NCBI RefSeq assembly: GCF_000350225.1
Contig: NW_005179214.1
Coordinates: 40,576-104,575 of the forward strand
DNA length: 64,000 nucleotides
DNA from: Chondrus crispus
Taxonomy: Eukaryota > Rhodophyta > Florideophyceae > Gigartinales > Gigartinaceae
Direction of reading: 5' to 3'
Made by a program: the position numbers and the translations under genes. The notes beneath the pieces were generated by a model. That model worked only from the letters and a program-made list of their open reading frames with translations, made no database searches and was not told the DNA's origin. This document shows, piece after piece, positions 51,320 to 64,000 of this stretch; within the stretch, counting starts at the first letter, position 1, and the number at the start of each line of letters is the position of its first letter.

Positions 51320-52443
51320 GGTTATGGGCCCAGTTCAACGTTATTGTTCCGCTGTGTGAGTGCTTGTTCTCAGTTTCTGCTGCCGTTTTCGTGTTTGTTT
51401 CTGCTGTCGTTCTCGTTTTAGTCTCCGCTGTCGTTCTCGTTTTGGTTTCTGCTGTCGTTTCCGCCGCCGTTTTCATCGCCGCCGTCGTTCGTTTTGTTCT
51501 ATCGTCGTCTACTTGCTGTCGTTATCATCTTGGTCGTTCGTCTCCGTCTACCTGCTGTCGTTTCAACTTGGTGGATCTTCTTCGTGTCTGTTGCAGCTTG
51601 GTCTTGGCAATCGTTGTGTGAGCTGTGGGTGTAGTCCTTAGTCGCCAACGTACCATATCAATCCAAGAAGACTGCCCTTCGATCACGCCGGTGATCGTCG
51701 TAGCTGCCGATACCCTCGCTCTTGTTGAAAGACTTGTGCCATTGGAAATCTGACTTGAGCGAGGGTCCGACCAAGAATCGTCGAGAGACGAAACACTGAT
51801 CCTCGGGGAGGATCACAGTGTACTGGTCTAGTCGATCCGCACTCTGCCTTCGGGAGGTGCGTCGGCGGTGTGGGTAACGCTCTCAGTATTAGCCCTATAG
51901 GTACGACTTCGGTCCCCTGGGTGAAGAGAAAACGTGCCTAAACACTGAACCTCTCACTATACGTGTATAAGGTCGCGTACCTTGATTAAGTTCGCACGGA
52001 AGAGGGTGACCCTAGGCGTGATTGTGAACAAATCACACGAGTACGACGAAGGCAGTTGCATTCTTGTGTTGTGGGAAACCTCATTGGGGTAGTACCGTAT
52101 CAAGTTTGGACAAGCCGATTTCGGTTGCAGGGACCGTTCGCGGTAGTGACCAAAAGTCCTGGTTCGTCTACAGGCAAAGTGTTGTGCTTACTCGTGGCAC
52201 GTTTGATTTAGTTCACAGTCGAAAGACCCGCACTGGCCGACACACAGGGGTAGCGCCCTAAGGCATTTTTAAGAAGAATACGCTTGTTCCACTCCGCCGG
52301 GAACAAGCACCAAGAACGTTTCCGAGTAATCGCTACAAACTTCCTATACGGGTGGGCTTGCCATTGTGTTGACTATCGGTTAACGGCTCGGGATCCCGGA
52401 ACAGAAGACCTTGTATACTCGAAGGGTACATCCATTCCGCGAA
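51320..52443 (+). other. Primer site and leader of copia-1 E
   Basis: GGTTATGGGCCCAG at 51320-51333, then the full uninterrupted leader with the hairpin block around 51679-51820. Confidence 0.85.
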
Positions 52444-54683
52444 ATGGATGACCAAAGCTCTGGATCGGTCAGAATCGAGAAGCTGACCGCATCTAACTTT
52501 TACATCTGGAAGCAGAAAATCCAGCTACTGCTTGCTCTCCGAGATGTCGATCAATACGTTTTTGATGATATCCCGGAGAATGCGACCTCAGATGACCGGA
52601 GAAAGTGGATCCGTGGTGACGCAAAAGCAAAGGCAGTCATCGGACTCACGCTTTCTGATGACTACTTGCAACATGTGCGAGGGTGTAGCAGTGCGAAAGA
52701 GACATGGGAAGCAATTCTGAATGTGTTCGAGGGTCATACTTTGCTCAACAAACTTGCCGCGCGTCGCGACTTTTACACTGTATCCATGCTCCCATCCGAG
52801 AAAGTGCTCGTGTTCATCAATCGTGTGAAGCAACTTGCTGCCAGATTGCAGTCAATGAGTGTTGAGATTGACGATAAAGAAATTGCAATGGCTGTGTTGA
52901 ATGGCTTGCCTTCACGATTCGATAACCTGATTGTTGCTCTTGACGCACTTGGCAATGAAGATAAAGTGTTTGGACTCGAGTTTGTGAAGAGTCGTCTGCT
53001 GCAAGAAGAACAACGAGAAAGCATGAAGACCGCTTCTGCTTCATCACCACATGCACCTGCACTTGTCAATCGTATGCCTATTCGACGCGATATGAAATGT
53101 ACGAATTGCAATAGACATGGGCATACTGCAGCGCGTTGCTGGGGCAAGGACGTGAATGGGCGCCGACCTGCACCGCCAGATGGGTTTCGGTCACGCAACA
53201 CTGGCTTGAAGCCAAGTGCATTCGTTTCTCGAGATGAAAATTCTACTGCTGCCTTTGCAGAGAGTGACTTTACTTGCTTGCTTTCGACTTCCACTCCAGA
53301 AAAGAGGGCTGCAAACGCAAGGTCATGGCTGGTCGATTCCGGTTGCAGCGCTCACATTACGTTTGATCGCTCTTTGTTCGTTACGTATGAACAGATGCAA
53401 TCTGGATCAGTCGAGATGGGCACGAAGGCTAGAGCTAATGTCGCTGGTCGCGGCGAGGTAGAATTCATGTTGAACGTCAACGGTAGTCTCCATCCTTGCA
53501 AATTGTCAAACGTTTTGCATGTCCCTGATTTCGGATACTCGCTACTGTCTGTTAGCCAAATGGTTTCAAAGGGTTTGCAAGTGTCATTCGAAAATGAGAA
53601 ATGCTGCGTTACTGCAGGACCAACTGTAGTTGCCACAGCGAGTCAAGTTGGGGATTTGTACATACTTGACGTCATGAATGAAACCTTTTCTGCTCACGAA
53701 GTTTCCCTGCAGACGCTACATGAACGCATGGCCCATGTTAATGTACAAGGAATCGCATCAATGATTCACAATAATGTGGTACGTGGCATCAACGTTCGTC
53801 AAAGCGATGTGATCAGTGCAATGAATCCGAAGTCTGACAATCACTCTCCCATTTGTCCTGCGTTTGTGTTTGGCAAAGCAACGCGATCAGTAATCCCAAA
53901 ACAGCGATCATCGTCTCGAGCACAGAACTGTCTTGACTTGGTACATTCTGACGTTTGCGGTCCGCTCGAAGTACAGTCCATTGGTGGTTCGAGATACTTC
54001 ATTACATTTGTTGATGATCACTCGAACTGGGTAGTTGTGTACACGATGAGAAATAAATCTGAGGCGTTTGCAAAATACAAGTTGTATGAAAAGTTGGCTC
54101 AAACCCACACTGGTCGCAAAGTAAAGGTGCTTCGCACTGATCGAGGGGGAGAGTACTTGTCGACGGAATTCAAGTCGCATTTAGATTTAAACAGTATGCA
54201 GCACCAACTCACAACGGCGTACACCCCTGAACAAAACGGTGTTGCTGAACGTTTAAATCGAACTTTGATTGATCTTGTCCGCTCTAGGCTTTCTCATAAA
54301 CAGGTCAGTAAGCGATTCTGGGCCGAGGCTCTTGCCACTTCGGTATATGTACGCAATCGAGTTACTTCACGCGCTTTGCCCGTTAATACAACCCCGCACC
54401 ACATTTGGATGAATTCTACTCCAAATGTTGGCCATTTGCGAGTATTTGGGTCAAAGTGTTGGTATACATTACCAAGATTAGAGCTCCGTAAGCTGGACTT
54501 GCGAGCGCGTGAAGCGATGTTTCTTGGGTACCCGCAATGCAGTAAGGCATACAAACTTTGGGACGGAGAGTTGAATAAAATTGTTGTGTCACGGGATGTC
54601 AAGTTTGATGAATCGACATGTGGGATGCATGACATTCCTGCACACGAAAGTGATTCAATCAACTCTGATGTTGACGTTGTATT
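52444..54683 (+). pseudogene. copia-1 E: Gag, protease, integrase, cut by LTR2
   Basis: Open from ATG 52444 through CCHC (CTNCNRHGHTAARC), DSGCSAH and integrase D/D/E to GTATT at 54679-54683, where LTR2-e is inserted. Its continuation resumes at 55937. CPAFVFG replaces the usual Cys in the integrase zinc site, and GYPQCSK is shared with copy C. Confidence 0.92.
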
Positions 54684-55936
54684 TATTGAAAATGTGCGAC
54701 CACATGCTGTTATTAGCTGATACCCCAAATACGGATGAGGTCGGTTCTGAAGAGGACGAAGTTTCGGAGGAGGTTCTCGAAAACGACGAAACTCACTCTG
54801 TAAGTAAGAATGATGAAGATGAAGATGATGTACCAACTGCCGTCGAAACTCCGAATGTCACCCCTCCAACTCCGACTCCAGCTGTGCGAAGATCGTCTCG
54901 AGTCAGCAGACCTCCGGCGTCATGTCTAATGCTGCAAATCTATTGGTCGAGCGTTGTCCACGTGTGCGTCATTGGCCTTGTGATGTACTTTAAATGGCCT
55001 GTATATGCCATAATTACGTTGTTTTGGGGGTTTCAAGTGGTTTGCCATGGTTGTAATGGGTAATTGCATGGGGCCCCCGGGGCGGGACACATGTATGCCG
55101 TGTACACATGTACACGTCGCCAGGTGGATTCCTGTACGTACACATGTACACGCATCCAGGTGTATGCACATGAGGGTTTACAGTTTTACAGTGTCAGACT
55201 GTTTGCGATCCTGCGCGTGTCCGAGTACAGTACATGTGAATCAAAAGTACAACAAGTACTTCTCGCGAGAGGAATACAGTTGTGCGATTATTCTGTGTAC
55301 GCGTCACGCTGTATGCGAGTCTTGCGTGAGCACGCGCCGTTGCACTGTGCTCTCGTCATGGTGCGCCGTTGGATGCAAGTTCATGACAGTACTCGTGTGA
55401 TTTACATGTATTCTCATGTGAGTTGTGTAGAAAGTCTGGATGCACATTGTTATAACTTGCCATAATTGTCTGACAGTGCTTGGCGAAATTAGTAAGGTGA
55501 GAAACAAGGATACGTATGGCGATTGTGATATGAAAGACGTTTGCGTTGTTGGAAATAGACAAGTGCCAAGTTGTTCGTTGCACAACAATGAAGTCTGGCA
55601 TGACTGGATGCAGATTAGTAAGGTGTGAAACAGTTGCATGCATAGGGCCATGGTTTACAGTCATTTGGAATGTGTAGAAATAGTTGTGAGCTAATAGTTA
55701 CGAATCGATTCGTAAGGTGGAAATCGAACAGTATGGTCGGGCCACAAGAGGACCGCGCTTGGTCGCGCATAGTAGAGTATGGTTTACTGGGAGTCGGAGT
55801 AGAGCGATAGTGTAGCACTCCAAGTGTATAAGTATTGCAGGAAAACGGCTTCAAAGTAAACCTCGGCACCAACTCCTTCACTCACACACATCAACCTGCC
55901 TTCCTTCTTTCCCTTGCCCCTCCGAACCTACCATTA
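54684..55936 (+). repeat. LTR2-e, solo LTR in copia-1 E/G with 5-bp target duplication
   Basis: Flanked by GTATT at 54679-54683 and 55937-55941, giving exact LTR2 ends TATTG and CATTA. After the first 30 bp it switches (54714-54923) to 210 bp of copia-1 acidic-linker sequence, then resumes LTR2 at gtctaatgctgc. That patch duplicates sequence found downstream (55973-56182), with small differences. Confidence 0.9.
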
Positions 55937-57818
55937 GTATTGCTCGGTGGCGACAATGGGAATACAGCTGATTAGCTGATACCCTAAATACGGATGAGGT
56001 CGGTTCTGAAGAGGACGAAGTTTCGGAGGAGGTTCTCGAAAACGACGAAACTCACTCTGTAAGTAAGAATGATGAAGATGAAGATGATGTACCAACTGCC
56101 GTCGAAACTCCGAATGTCACCCCTCCAACTCCGACTGCAGCTGTGCGAAGATCGTCTCGAGTCAGCAGACCTCCGGCGTCATGGTGGAGGAGCAACTTTG
56201 CAGCTGCTCTTCTTTCACATGCGCATGTAGCTATTGAAGGTCCCAAGACTTTCAACCAGGCAACCAACGGTCCTAGCGCTGCATTTTGGCAGACCGGCAT
56301 TGACAAAGAACTTGCCTCGCAGACCAAGAATCGGACTTGGAAACTTGTTCCTCGATCTGAGGCGTCAAACATCTTGACATCTCGATGGGTTTTCAATGTC
56401 AAGCAACTGCCTGATGCAAATGGCAATATAGTTGAAAGTGCAAAAGCCAGACTTGTTGCTCGTGGATTCCAGCAAGTGCAAGGTCTTGACTACACTGACA
56501 CATATGCCCCTGTCATAAAGTTTACCACTATTTGTCTACTTCTTGCCTTAGTTGCACATTACGACCTCAAACTTCATCAGATGGATGTCGTGACTGCGTT
56601 TTTGAACGGCGACTTGGATGAAGACATCTACATGGAGCAACCCGAAGGGTGCATTGACGAAAGCAAAAGTGATCACGTGTGCAAACTTTTGAAAGCACTT
56701 TACGGTCTTAAACAAGCACATCGTCAATGGCATGCCAAAGTGGATGATTTCTTAATTGGTGAATTGGGATTCGAGACTTCGCGTAGTGATCCTTGTCTCT
56801 ACATTAAACGCATCGGTAACACTATCATGCTGATTGCACTTTATGTCGATGACTTGTTACTCGCTGGTAGTGATATCGATGCCATCAAATGGATGAAGGG
56901 GGAGCTTAATAAACGGTTTGAGATGAAAGACCTTGGTGAAGCAAAAGTCTGCATTGGTCTTGAAATTCAAAGGGATCGCACCGCCAAGACATTGAGTCTC
57001 ACTCGAACTAAGTATGCATCAATAGTGCTTGAGCGTTTTCGAATGTCAACGTGTAACCCCTCTCTGACTCCAATGGAACAAGGTCACACAACCACGATTT
57101 CAACCGAAAACGACTCCGAAACAAACGCACCGTATCGTGAAGCAGTGGGATCCCTGATGTACTTGATGGTTGGCACTCGTCCAGACTTGGCATATGCGAT
57201 TGGAAAGCTTTCTCAACATTCTGCCAACCCATGTGAGTCACACTGGGCAGGTGTGAAACGGGTAATGCGATACGTGCAAGGGACTCCAAACTTAGGAATC
57301 GTGTTTGATAATAAATCCAAATCGCCGGAGTTGTTCGGCTTCAGTGATGCTGACTGGGCCGGTTGTTCAGACTCTGGCAAGTCGACCAGCGGATATGTCT
57401 TCAAGTTCTGCGGTGGAGCGATCAGTTGGAGTTCCCGGAAACAGACTGTGGTTGCAACTTCGACGTGTGAAGCTGAGTACATTGCACTATGTGAAGCGTG
57501 TAAGGAGGCGACTTGGTTGCGTCAAGTGGTTGCTGATGTTCTTGGACTTGACTCTGATCCCACGATTATGATGGGGTGTGACAATGCAGGGACGATTCGT
57601 ATGCACAGAATGAATCGATCAAACGTCGTAATAAACATGTTGATGTGAAATACCACTATGTAGGAGATGCTATTACGAGAAATATCGTGTCTTTGTCGCA
57701 TTGCCGAACCACTTCCATGCCTGCAGATATCCTGACGAAAGCACTGGGGCGAGTTCTGTTCCAGAAGTTTGTAGAACTTCTAGGGCTTGCAGTAGCTACT
57801 TCTGGTAAAAGCATGTGA
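55937..57818 (+). pseudogene. copia-1 G: continuation of E with RT and RNase H
   Basis: After the second GTATT it continues gctcggtggcgac, then the 8-nt insertion and TAG (55965-55980), the acidic linker, RT (YVDD) and RNase H (DADWAGC, CEAEYIAL), open to 57648. The one-base deletion near 57597 again throws the C-terminus out of frame. E plus G form one element between LTR1-e and LTR1-f. Confidence 0.9.
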
Positions 57819-57829
57819 TCGAGGGGGAG

Positions 57830-58766
57830 TGTTGTAATTCTACGACCACATGCTGATATGCATGACACACAACGACAGGTATGACACGTGTATAAGCAAA
57901 AGGACTCGCGTGACGAGCTGAGCAAGTTTGATTTTCAACGTGTACACGTGTGATTTCTGTACACGCTTGCACTTTACAGTACTTCAGGAGCAAGTTCGGT
58001 TTTCACCGTGTACACCTGTGAAATATGTACACGGTTGCGGTGTACAGTACAATCTGAGCATGTTTCTTTTTCTTCGCCCGACACGTGTATGACCTGGACA
58101 CATGTCCTCATTACACTGTCGGACGCGTACAGTACGCCTGCCGTCTTACAGACAAAGTGTAGAACCTTGGTGGCGGGTGCCTGGCACGTGCCAAAGGTTT
58201 ACAGCGTCCATGGAGTGCAGCACGGGTACAGCAGGACACAAAGATACCGTTGCGCGAGTTTTGAATTCGTAAGGCAAAATGTGCACTGTTGTAATTGACA
58301 GTGGACAGCATCTCACGAGAGATTCAGATTCATCAGGCAACATGTGCGCTGTAAACAGTCCTTGCAGGATTCATTTGAATTCGTAAGGCAACGTGTGAGC
58401 TGTAAACGTGCCTTACGAATTTGTGCCACGCTGGATTTCGAATAGTAAGGGAATTTGTGCTTTGCTGTGCTTTGTTGTACTGCCTTACTAATTTCTCCGT
58501 CATGACAGAGCTAATTCGTAAGGCGGTTTTCTGTTCTGTTTGTTGGGCCATCGCCAGTTTGGCTGAGTAGCAAGACGGGCACATGTGTTAGAGCCAATAC
58601 ATTTGTAGTATGTGTGTCGTAGTGTTTGGTAGTAGAGTTCTAGAAGATTGCAGAAGTGTATAAGTAGGCCGGAAGTTGGCGACTCAAAGTAAATCGGTAC
58701 CCAATCCTTCAACTTCACCTCATCAACCGTCCTTCGATTTCCCTTTGCCCCGCTGACCTTCCAATA
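57830..58766 (+). repeat. LTR1-f (shared by G and H)
   Basis: 937 bp, TGTTG...CCAATA, after cgagggggag. TATA gtgtataagta is near 58656. It is at once the 3' LTR of E/G and the 5' LTR of H. Confidence 0.93.
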
Positions 58767-59890
58767 GGTTATGGGCCCAGTTCAACGTTATTGTTCCGCT
58801 GTGTGAGTGCTTGTTCTCAGTTTCTGCTGCCGTTTTCGTGTTTGTTTCTGCTGTCGTTCTCGTTTTAGTCTCCGCTGTCGTTCTCGTTTTGGTTTCTGCT
58901 GTCGTTTCCGCCGCCGTTTTCATCGCCGCCGTCGTTCGTTTTGTTCTATCGTCGTCTACTTGCTGTCGTTATCATCTTGGTCGTTCGTCTCCGTCTACCT
59001 GCTGTCGTTTCAACTTGGTGGATCTTCTTCGTGTCTGTTGCAGCTTGGTCTTGGCAATCGTTGTGTGAGCTGTGGGTGTAGTCCTTAGTCGCCAACGTAC
59101 CATATCAATCCAAGAAGACTGCCCTTCGATCACGCCGGTGATCGTCGTAGCTGCCGATACCCTCGCTCTTGGTGAAAGACTTGTGCCATTGGAAATCTGA
59201 CTTGAGCGAGGGTCCGACCAAGAATCGTCGAGAGACGAAACACTGATCCTCGGGGAGGATCACAGTGTACTGGTCTAGTCGATCCGCACTCTGCCTTCGG
59301 GAGGTGCGTCGGCGGTGTGGGTAACGCTCTCAGTATTAGCCCTATAGGTACGACTTCGGTCCCCTGGGTGAAGAGAAAACGTGCCTAAACACTGAACCTC
59401 TCACTATACGTGTATAAGGTCGCGTACCTTGATTTAGTTCGCACGGAAGAGGGTGACCCTAGGCGTGATTGTGAACAAATCACACGAGTACGACGAAGGC
59501 AGTTGCATTCTTGTGTTGTGGGAAACCTCATTGGGGTAGTACCGTATCAAGTTTGGACAAGCCGATTTCGGTTGCAGGGACCGTTCGCGGTAGTGACCAA
59601 AAGTCCTGGTTCGTCTACAGGCAAAGTGTTGTGCTTACTCGTGGCACGTTTGATTTAGTTCACAGTCGAAAGACCCGCACTGGCCGACACACAGGGGTAG
59701 CGCCCTAAGGCATTTTTAAGAAGAATACGCTTGTTCCACTCCGCCGGGAACAAGCACCAAGAACGTTTCCGACTAATCGCTACAAACTTCCTATACGGGT
59801 GGGCTTGCCATTGTGTTGACTATCGGTTAACGGCTCGGGATCCCGGAACAGAAGACCTTGTATACTCGAAGGGTACATCCATTCCGCGAA
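58767..59890 (+). other. Primer site and leader of copia-1 H
   Basis: GGTTATGGGCCCAG at 58767-58780, then a full leader. The hairpin block is conserved at about 59126-59268. One substitution at 59434 (gatttagttc for gattaagttc) opens a short frame that I regard as chance. Confidence 0.85.
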
Positions 59891-62040
59891 ATGGATGACC
59901 AAAGCTCTGGATCGGTCAGAATCGAGAAGCTGACCGCATCTAACTTTTACATCTGGAAGCAGAAAATCCAGCTACTGCTTGCTCTCCGAGATGTCGATCA
60001 ATACGTTTTTGATGATATCCCGGAGAATGCGACCTCAGATGACCGGAGAAAGTGGATCCGTGGTGACGCAAAAGCAAAGGCAGTCATCGGACTCACGCTT
60101 TCTGATGACTACTTGCAACATGTGCGAGGGTGTAGCAGTGCGAAAGAGACATGGGAAGCAATTCTGAATGTGTTCGAGGGTCATACTTTGCTCAACAAAC
60201 TTGCCGCCCGTCGTGACTTTTACACTGTATCCATGCTCCCATCCGAGAAAGTGCTCGTGTTCATCAATCGTGTGAAGAAACTTGCTGCCAGATTGCAGTC
60301 AATGAGTGTTGAGATTGACGATAAAGAAATTGCAATGGCTGTGTTGAATGGCTTGCCGCCACGATTCGAAAACCTGATTGTTGCTCTTGACGCACTTGGC
60401 AATGAAGATAAAGTGTTCGAACTCGAGTTTGTGAAGAGTCGTCTGCTGCAAGAAGAACAACGAGAAAGCATGAAGACCGCTTCTGCTTCATCACCACATG
60501 CACCTGCACTTGTCAATCGTATGCCTATTCGACGCGATATGAAATGTACGAATTGCAATAGACATGGGCATACTGCAGCGCGTTGCTGGGGCAAGGACGT
60601 GAATGGGCGCCGACCTGCACCGCCAGATGGGTTTCGGTCACGCAACACTGGCTTGAAGCCAAGTGCATTCGTTTCTCGAGATGAAAATTCTACTGCTGCC
60701 TTTGCGGAGAGTGACTTTACTTGCTTGCTTTCGACTTCCACTCCAGAAAAGAGGGCTGCAAACGCAAGGTCATGGCTGGTCGATTCCGGTTGCAGCGCTC
60801 ACATTACGTTTGATCGCTCTTTGTTCGTTACGTATGAACAGATGCAATCTGGATCAGTCGAGATGGGCACGAAGGCTAGAGCTAATGTCGCTGGTCGCGG
60901 CGAGGTAGAATTCATGTTGAACGTCAACGGTAGTCTCCATCCTTGCAAATTGTCAAACGTTTTGCATGTCCCTGATTTCGGATACTCGCTACTGTCTGTT
61001 AGCCAAATGGTTTCAAAGGGTTTGCAAGTGTCATTCGAAAATGAGAAATGCCGCGTTACTGCAGGACCAACTGTAGTTGCCACAGCGAGTCAAGTTGGGG
61101 ATTTGTACATACTTGACGTCATGAATGAAACCTTTTCTGCTCACGAAGTTTCCCTGCAGACGCTACATGAACGCATGGCCCATGTTAATGTACAAGGAAT
61201 CGCATCAATGATTCACAATAATGCGGTACGTGGCATCAACGTTCGTCAAAGCGATGTGATCAGTGCAATGAATCCGAAGTCTGACAATCACTCTCCCATT
61301 TGTTCTGCGTGTGTGTTTGGCAAAGCAACGCGATCAGTAATCCCAAAACAGCGATCATCGTCTCGAGCACAGAACTGTCTTGACTTGGTACATTCTGACG
61401 TTTGCGGTCCGCTCGAAGTACAGTCCATTGGTGGTTTGAGATACTTCATTACATTTGTAGATGATCACTCGAACTGGGTAGTTGTGTACACGATGAGAAA
61501 TAAATCTGAGGCGTTTGCAAAATACAAGTTGTATGAAAAGTTGGCTCAAACCCACACTGGTCGCAAAGTAAAGGTGCTTCGCACTGATCGAGGGGGAGAG
61601 TACTTGTCGACGGAATTCAAGTCGCATTTAGATTTAAACAGTATGCAGCACCAACTCACAACGGCGTACACCCCTGAACAAAACGGTGTTGCTGAACGTT
61701 TAAATCAAACTTTGATTGATCTTGTCCGCTCTAGGCTTTCTCATAAACAGGTCAGTAAGCGATTCTGGGCCGAGGCTCTTGCCACTTCGGTATATGTACG
61801 CAATCGAGTTACTTCACGGGCTTTGCCCGTTAATACAACCCCGCACCACATTTGGATGAATTCTACTCCAAATGTTGGCCATTTGCGAGTATTTGGGTCA
61901 AAGTGTTGGTATACATTACCAAAATTAGAGCTCCGTAAGCTGGACTTGCGAGCGCGTGAAGCGATGTTTCTTGGGTACTCGCAATGCAGTAAGGCATACA
62001 AACTTTGGGACGGAGAGTTGAATAAAATTGTTGTGTCACG
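59891..62040 (+). pseudogene. copia-1 H: Gag, protease, integrase, cut by inverted LTR2
   Basis: Open from ATG 59891 through Gag, CCHC, DSGCSAH and integrase. The zinc site keeps Cys (CSACVFG), unlike A, C and E. GVAERLNQTL has Gln for the usual Arg next to the catalytic Glu region. It is interrupted after TCACG (62036-62040) by inverted LTR2-f. Gag differs from the other copies at several residues (KKLAARLQ, LPPRFENL, FELEFV), so H is a slightly different lineage in its 5' part. Confidence 0.9.
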
Positions 62041-63233
62041 TAATGGTAGGTTCGGAGGGGCAAGGGAAAGAAGGAGGGCAGGTTGATGTGTGTGAGTGAA
62101 GGAGTTGGTGCCGAGGTTTACTTTGAAGCCGTTTTCCTGCAATACTTATACACTTGGAGTGCTACACTATCGCTCTACTCCGACTCCCAGTAAACCATAC
62201 TCTACTATGCGCGACCAAGCGCGGTCCTCTTGTGGCCCGACCATACTGTTCGATTTCCACCTTACGAATCGATTCGTAACTATTAGCTCACAACTATTTC
62301 TACACATTCCAAATGACTGTAAACCATGGCCCTATGCATGCAACTGTTTCACACCTTACTAATCTGCATCTAGTCATGCCAGACTTCATTGTTGTGCAAC
62401 GAAAAACTTGGCACTTGTCTATTTCCAACAACGCAAACGTCTTTCATATCACAATCGCCATACGTATCCTTGTTTCTCACCTTACTAATTTCGCCAAGCA
62501 CTGTCAGATAATTATGGCAAGTTATAACAATGTGCATCCAGACTTTCTACACAACTCACATGAGAATACATGTAAATCACACGAGTACTGTCATGAACTT
62601 GCATCCAACGGCGCACCATGACGAGAGCACAGTGCAACGGCGCGTGCTCACGCAAGACTCGCATACAGCGTGACGCGTACACAGAATAATCGCACAACTG
62701 TATTCCTCTCGCGAGAAGTACTTGTTGTACTTTTGATTCACATGTACTGTACTCGGACACGCGCAGGATCGCCAACAGTCTGACACTGTAAAACTGTAAA
62801 CCCTCATGTGCATACACCTGGATGCGTGTACATGTGTACGTACATGAATTCACCTGGCGACGTGTACATGTGTACACGGCATACATGTGTCCCGCCCGGG
62901 GCCCCATGCAATTACCCATTACAACCATGACAAACCACTTGAAACCCCCAAAACAACGTAATTATGGCATATACAGGCCATTTAAAGTACATCACAAGGC
63001 CAATGACGCACACGTGGACAACGCTCGACCAATATATTTCCAGCATTAGACCTGAGGGCCAATAGAATTGCAGTATTTCCTGTGTAGTCTATAGTGCTAC
63101 GGGCCAAGGTTCCACTTGGCAAAACTATGCAAATTTGCATGACCCTCCGAGAGGCCACTTTCGTCCCCAGAACCCCAAAATCTGGGGTTTTACACGTGTC
63201 ATGTCGTGATATGGGTAAGAACGCCCGGACCGT
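62041..63233 (-). repeat. LTR2-f, inverted, missing its last ~78 bp
   Basis: TAATGGTAGG at 62041; right side stops at ggaccgt. It shares the ccccgggcg and ctagatgcag-type variants with LTR2-d. In place of the missing LTR2 start there is a 72-bp repeat of copia-1 (63234-63305 equals 61969-62040), ending in TCACG. Confidence 0.88.
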
Positions 63234-64000
63234 TCTTGGGTACTCGCAATGCAGTAAGGCATACAAACTTTGGGACGGAGAGTTGAATAAAATTGTTGTG
63301 TCACGGGATGTCAAGTTTGATGAATCGACATGTGGGATGCATGACATTCCTGCACACGAAAGTGATTCAATCAACTCTGATGTTGACGTTGTATTGCTCG
63401 GTGGCGACAATGAGAATACAGCTGATTAGCTGATACCCCAAATACGGATGAGGTCGGTTCTGAAGAGGACGAAGTTTCGGAGGAGGTTCTCGAAAACGAC
63501 GAAACTCACTCTGTAAGTAAGAATGATGAAGATGAAGATGATGTACCAACTGCCGTCGAAACTCCGAATGTCACCCCTCCAACTCCGACTCCAGCTGTGC
63601 GAAGATCGTCTCGAGTCAGCAGACCTCCGGCGTCATGGTGGAGGAGCAACTTTGCAGCTGCTCTTCTTTCACATGCGCATGTAGCTATTGAAGGTCCCAA
63701 GACTTTCAACCAGGCAACCAACGGTCCTAGCGCTGCATTTTGGCAGACCGGCATTGACAAAGAACTTGCCTCGCAGACCAAGAATCGGACTTGGAAACTT
63801 GTTCCTCGATCTGAGGCGTCAAACATCTTGACATCTCGATGGGTTTTCAATGTCAAGCAACTGCCTGATGCAAATGGCAATATAGTTGAAAGTGCAAAAG
63901 CCAGACTTGTTGCTCGTGGATTCCAGCAAGTGCAAGGTCTTGACTACACTGACACATATGCCCCTGTCATAAAGTTTACCACTATTTGTCTACTATTTGT
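63234..64000 (+). pseudogene. copia-1 H continuation: linker and start of RT, cut by window end
   Basis: Begins with the 72-bp duplicate, continues ggatgtcaagtttgatg, then the 8-nt insertion with TAG (about 63418-63434). The RT frame with WVFNVKQLPDANG and ARGFQQVQG runs to the window end, so the shared lesion of the defective subfamily is present. Confidence 0.9.

Noticed and set aside
1-64000. CRISPR arrays, prokaryotic operons, rRNA genes
   Set aside because: None seen. The repeats are LTRs or tandem minisatellites, and gene structure is eukaryotic.

Overview
Eukaryotic genomic DNA, almost entirely mobile-element sequence. The first 5 kb carry a TIR/NB-ARC/WD40 receptor gene. The rest is one Ty3/gypsy element, one Helitron and a nested array of Ty1/copia retrotransposons. 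There are no bacterial operons, ribosome binding sites or rRNA genes. Long intron-free ORFs, a Helitron, and primer-binding sites matching the eukaryotic initiator tRNA-Met anticodon arm fit an alga or other protist. A red alga is my guess, but nothing in the sequence settles it.

Layout. 1-5096 (minus): NLR-like receptor whose WD40 part is split over three frames and runs off the left edge. 5351-5533: 61-bp tandem repeats. 5662-9744: decayed Ty3/gypsy element between 117-bp direct repeats, with twin perfect palindromes in its integrase. 9786-10289: an unrecognised broken ORF. 10690-16584: Helitron (minus) with Rep and PIF1-helicase parts, preceded by a very GC-rich segment between two copies of a terminal-hairpin repeat. 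From 16585 onward there are two copia families, here called copia-1 and copia-2, plus one miniature element (TRIM).

Copia-1 (LTR1 about 937 bp, TGTTG...TA) is intact at 23373-27482 and broken elsewhere. Copia-2 (LTR2 about 1.26 kb, TATTG...CATTA) has two full-length polyprotein genes, 34015-38133 (minus) and 43100-47218 (plus). It also carries an upstream C2H2 zinc-finger ORF in its leader. LTR1, LTR2 and the TRIM LTR are each followed directly by the same 14-nt primer-binding site, GGTTATGGGCCCAG, the complement of the initiator tRNA-Met anticodon arm. The elements therefore probably share primer and machinery. Copia-1 units are joined LTR to LTR, and LTR2 copies are inserted into them with 5-bp target duplications (GTATT, TCACG, probably GTGCC).

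A 100-base assembly gap lies at 42692-42791. Several junctions switch in register between occupied and empty versions of the same repeat, which looks like consensus artefact, so fine structure in 20-64 kb should be read with caution.
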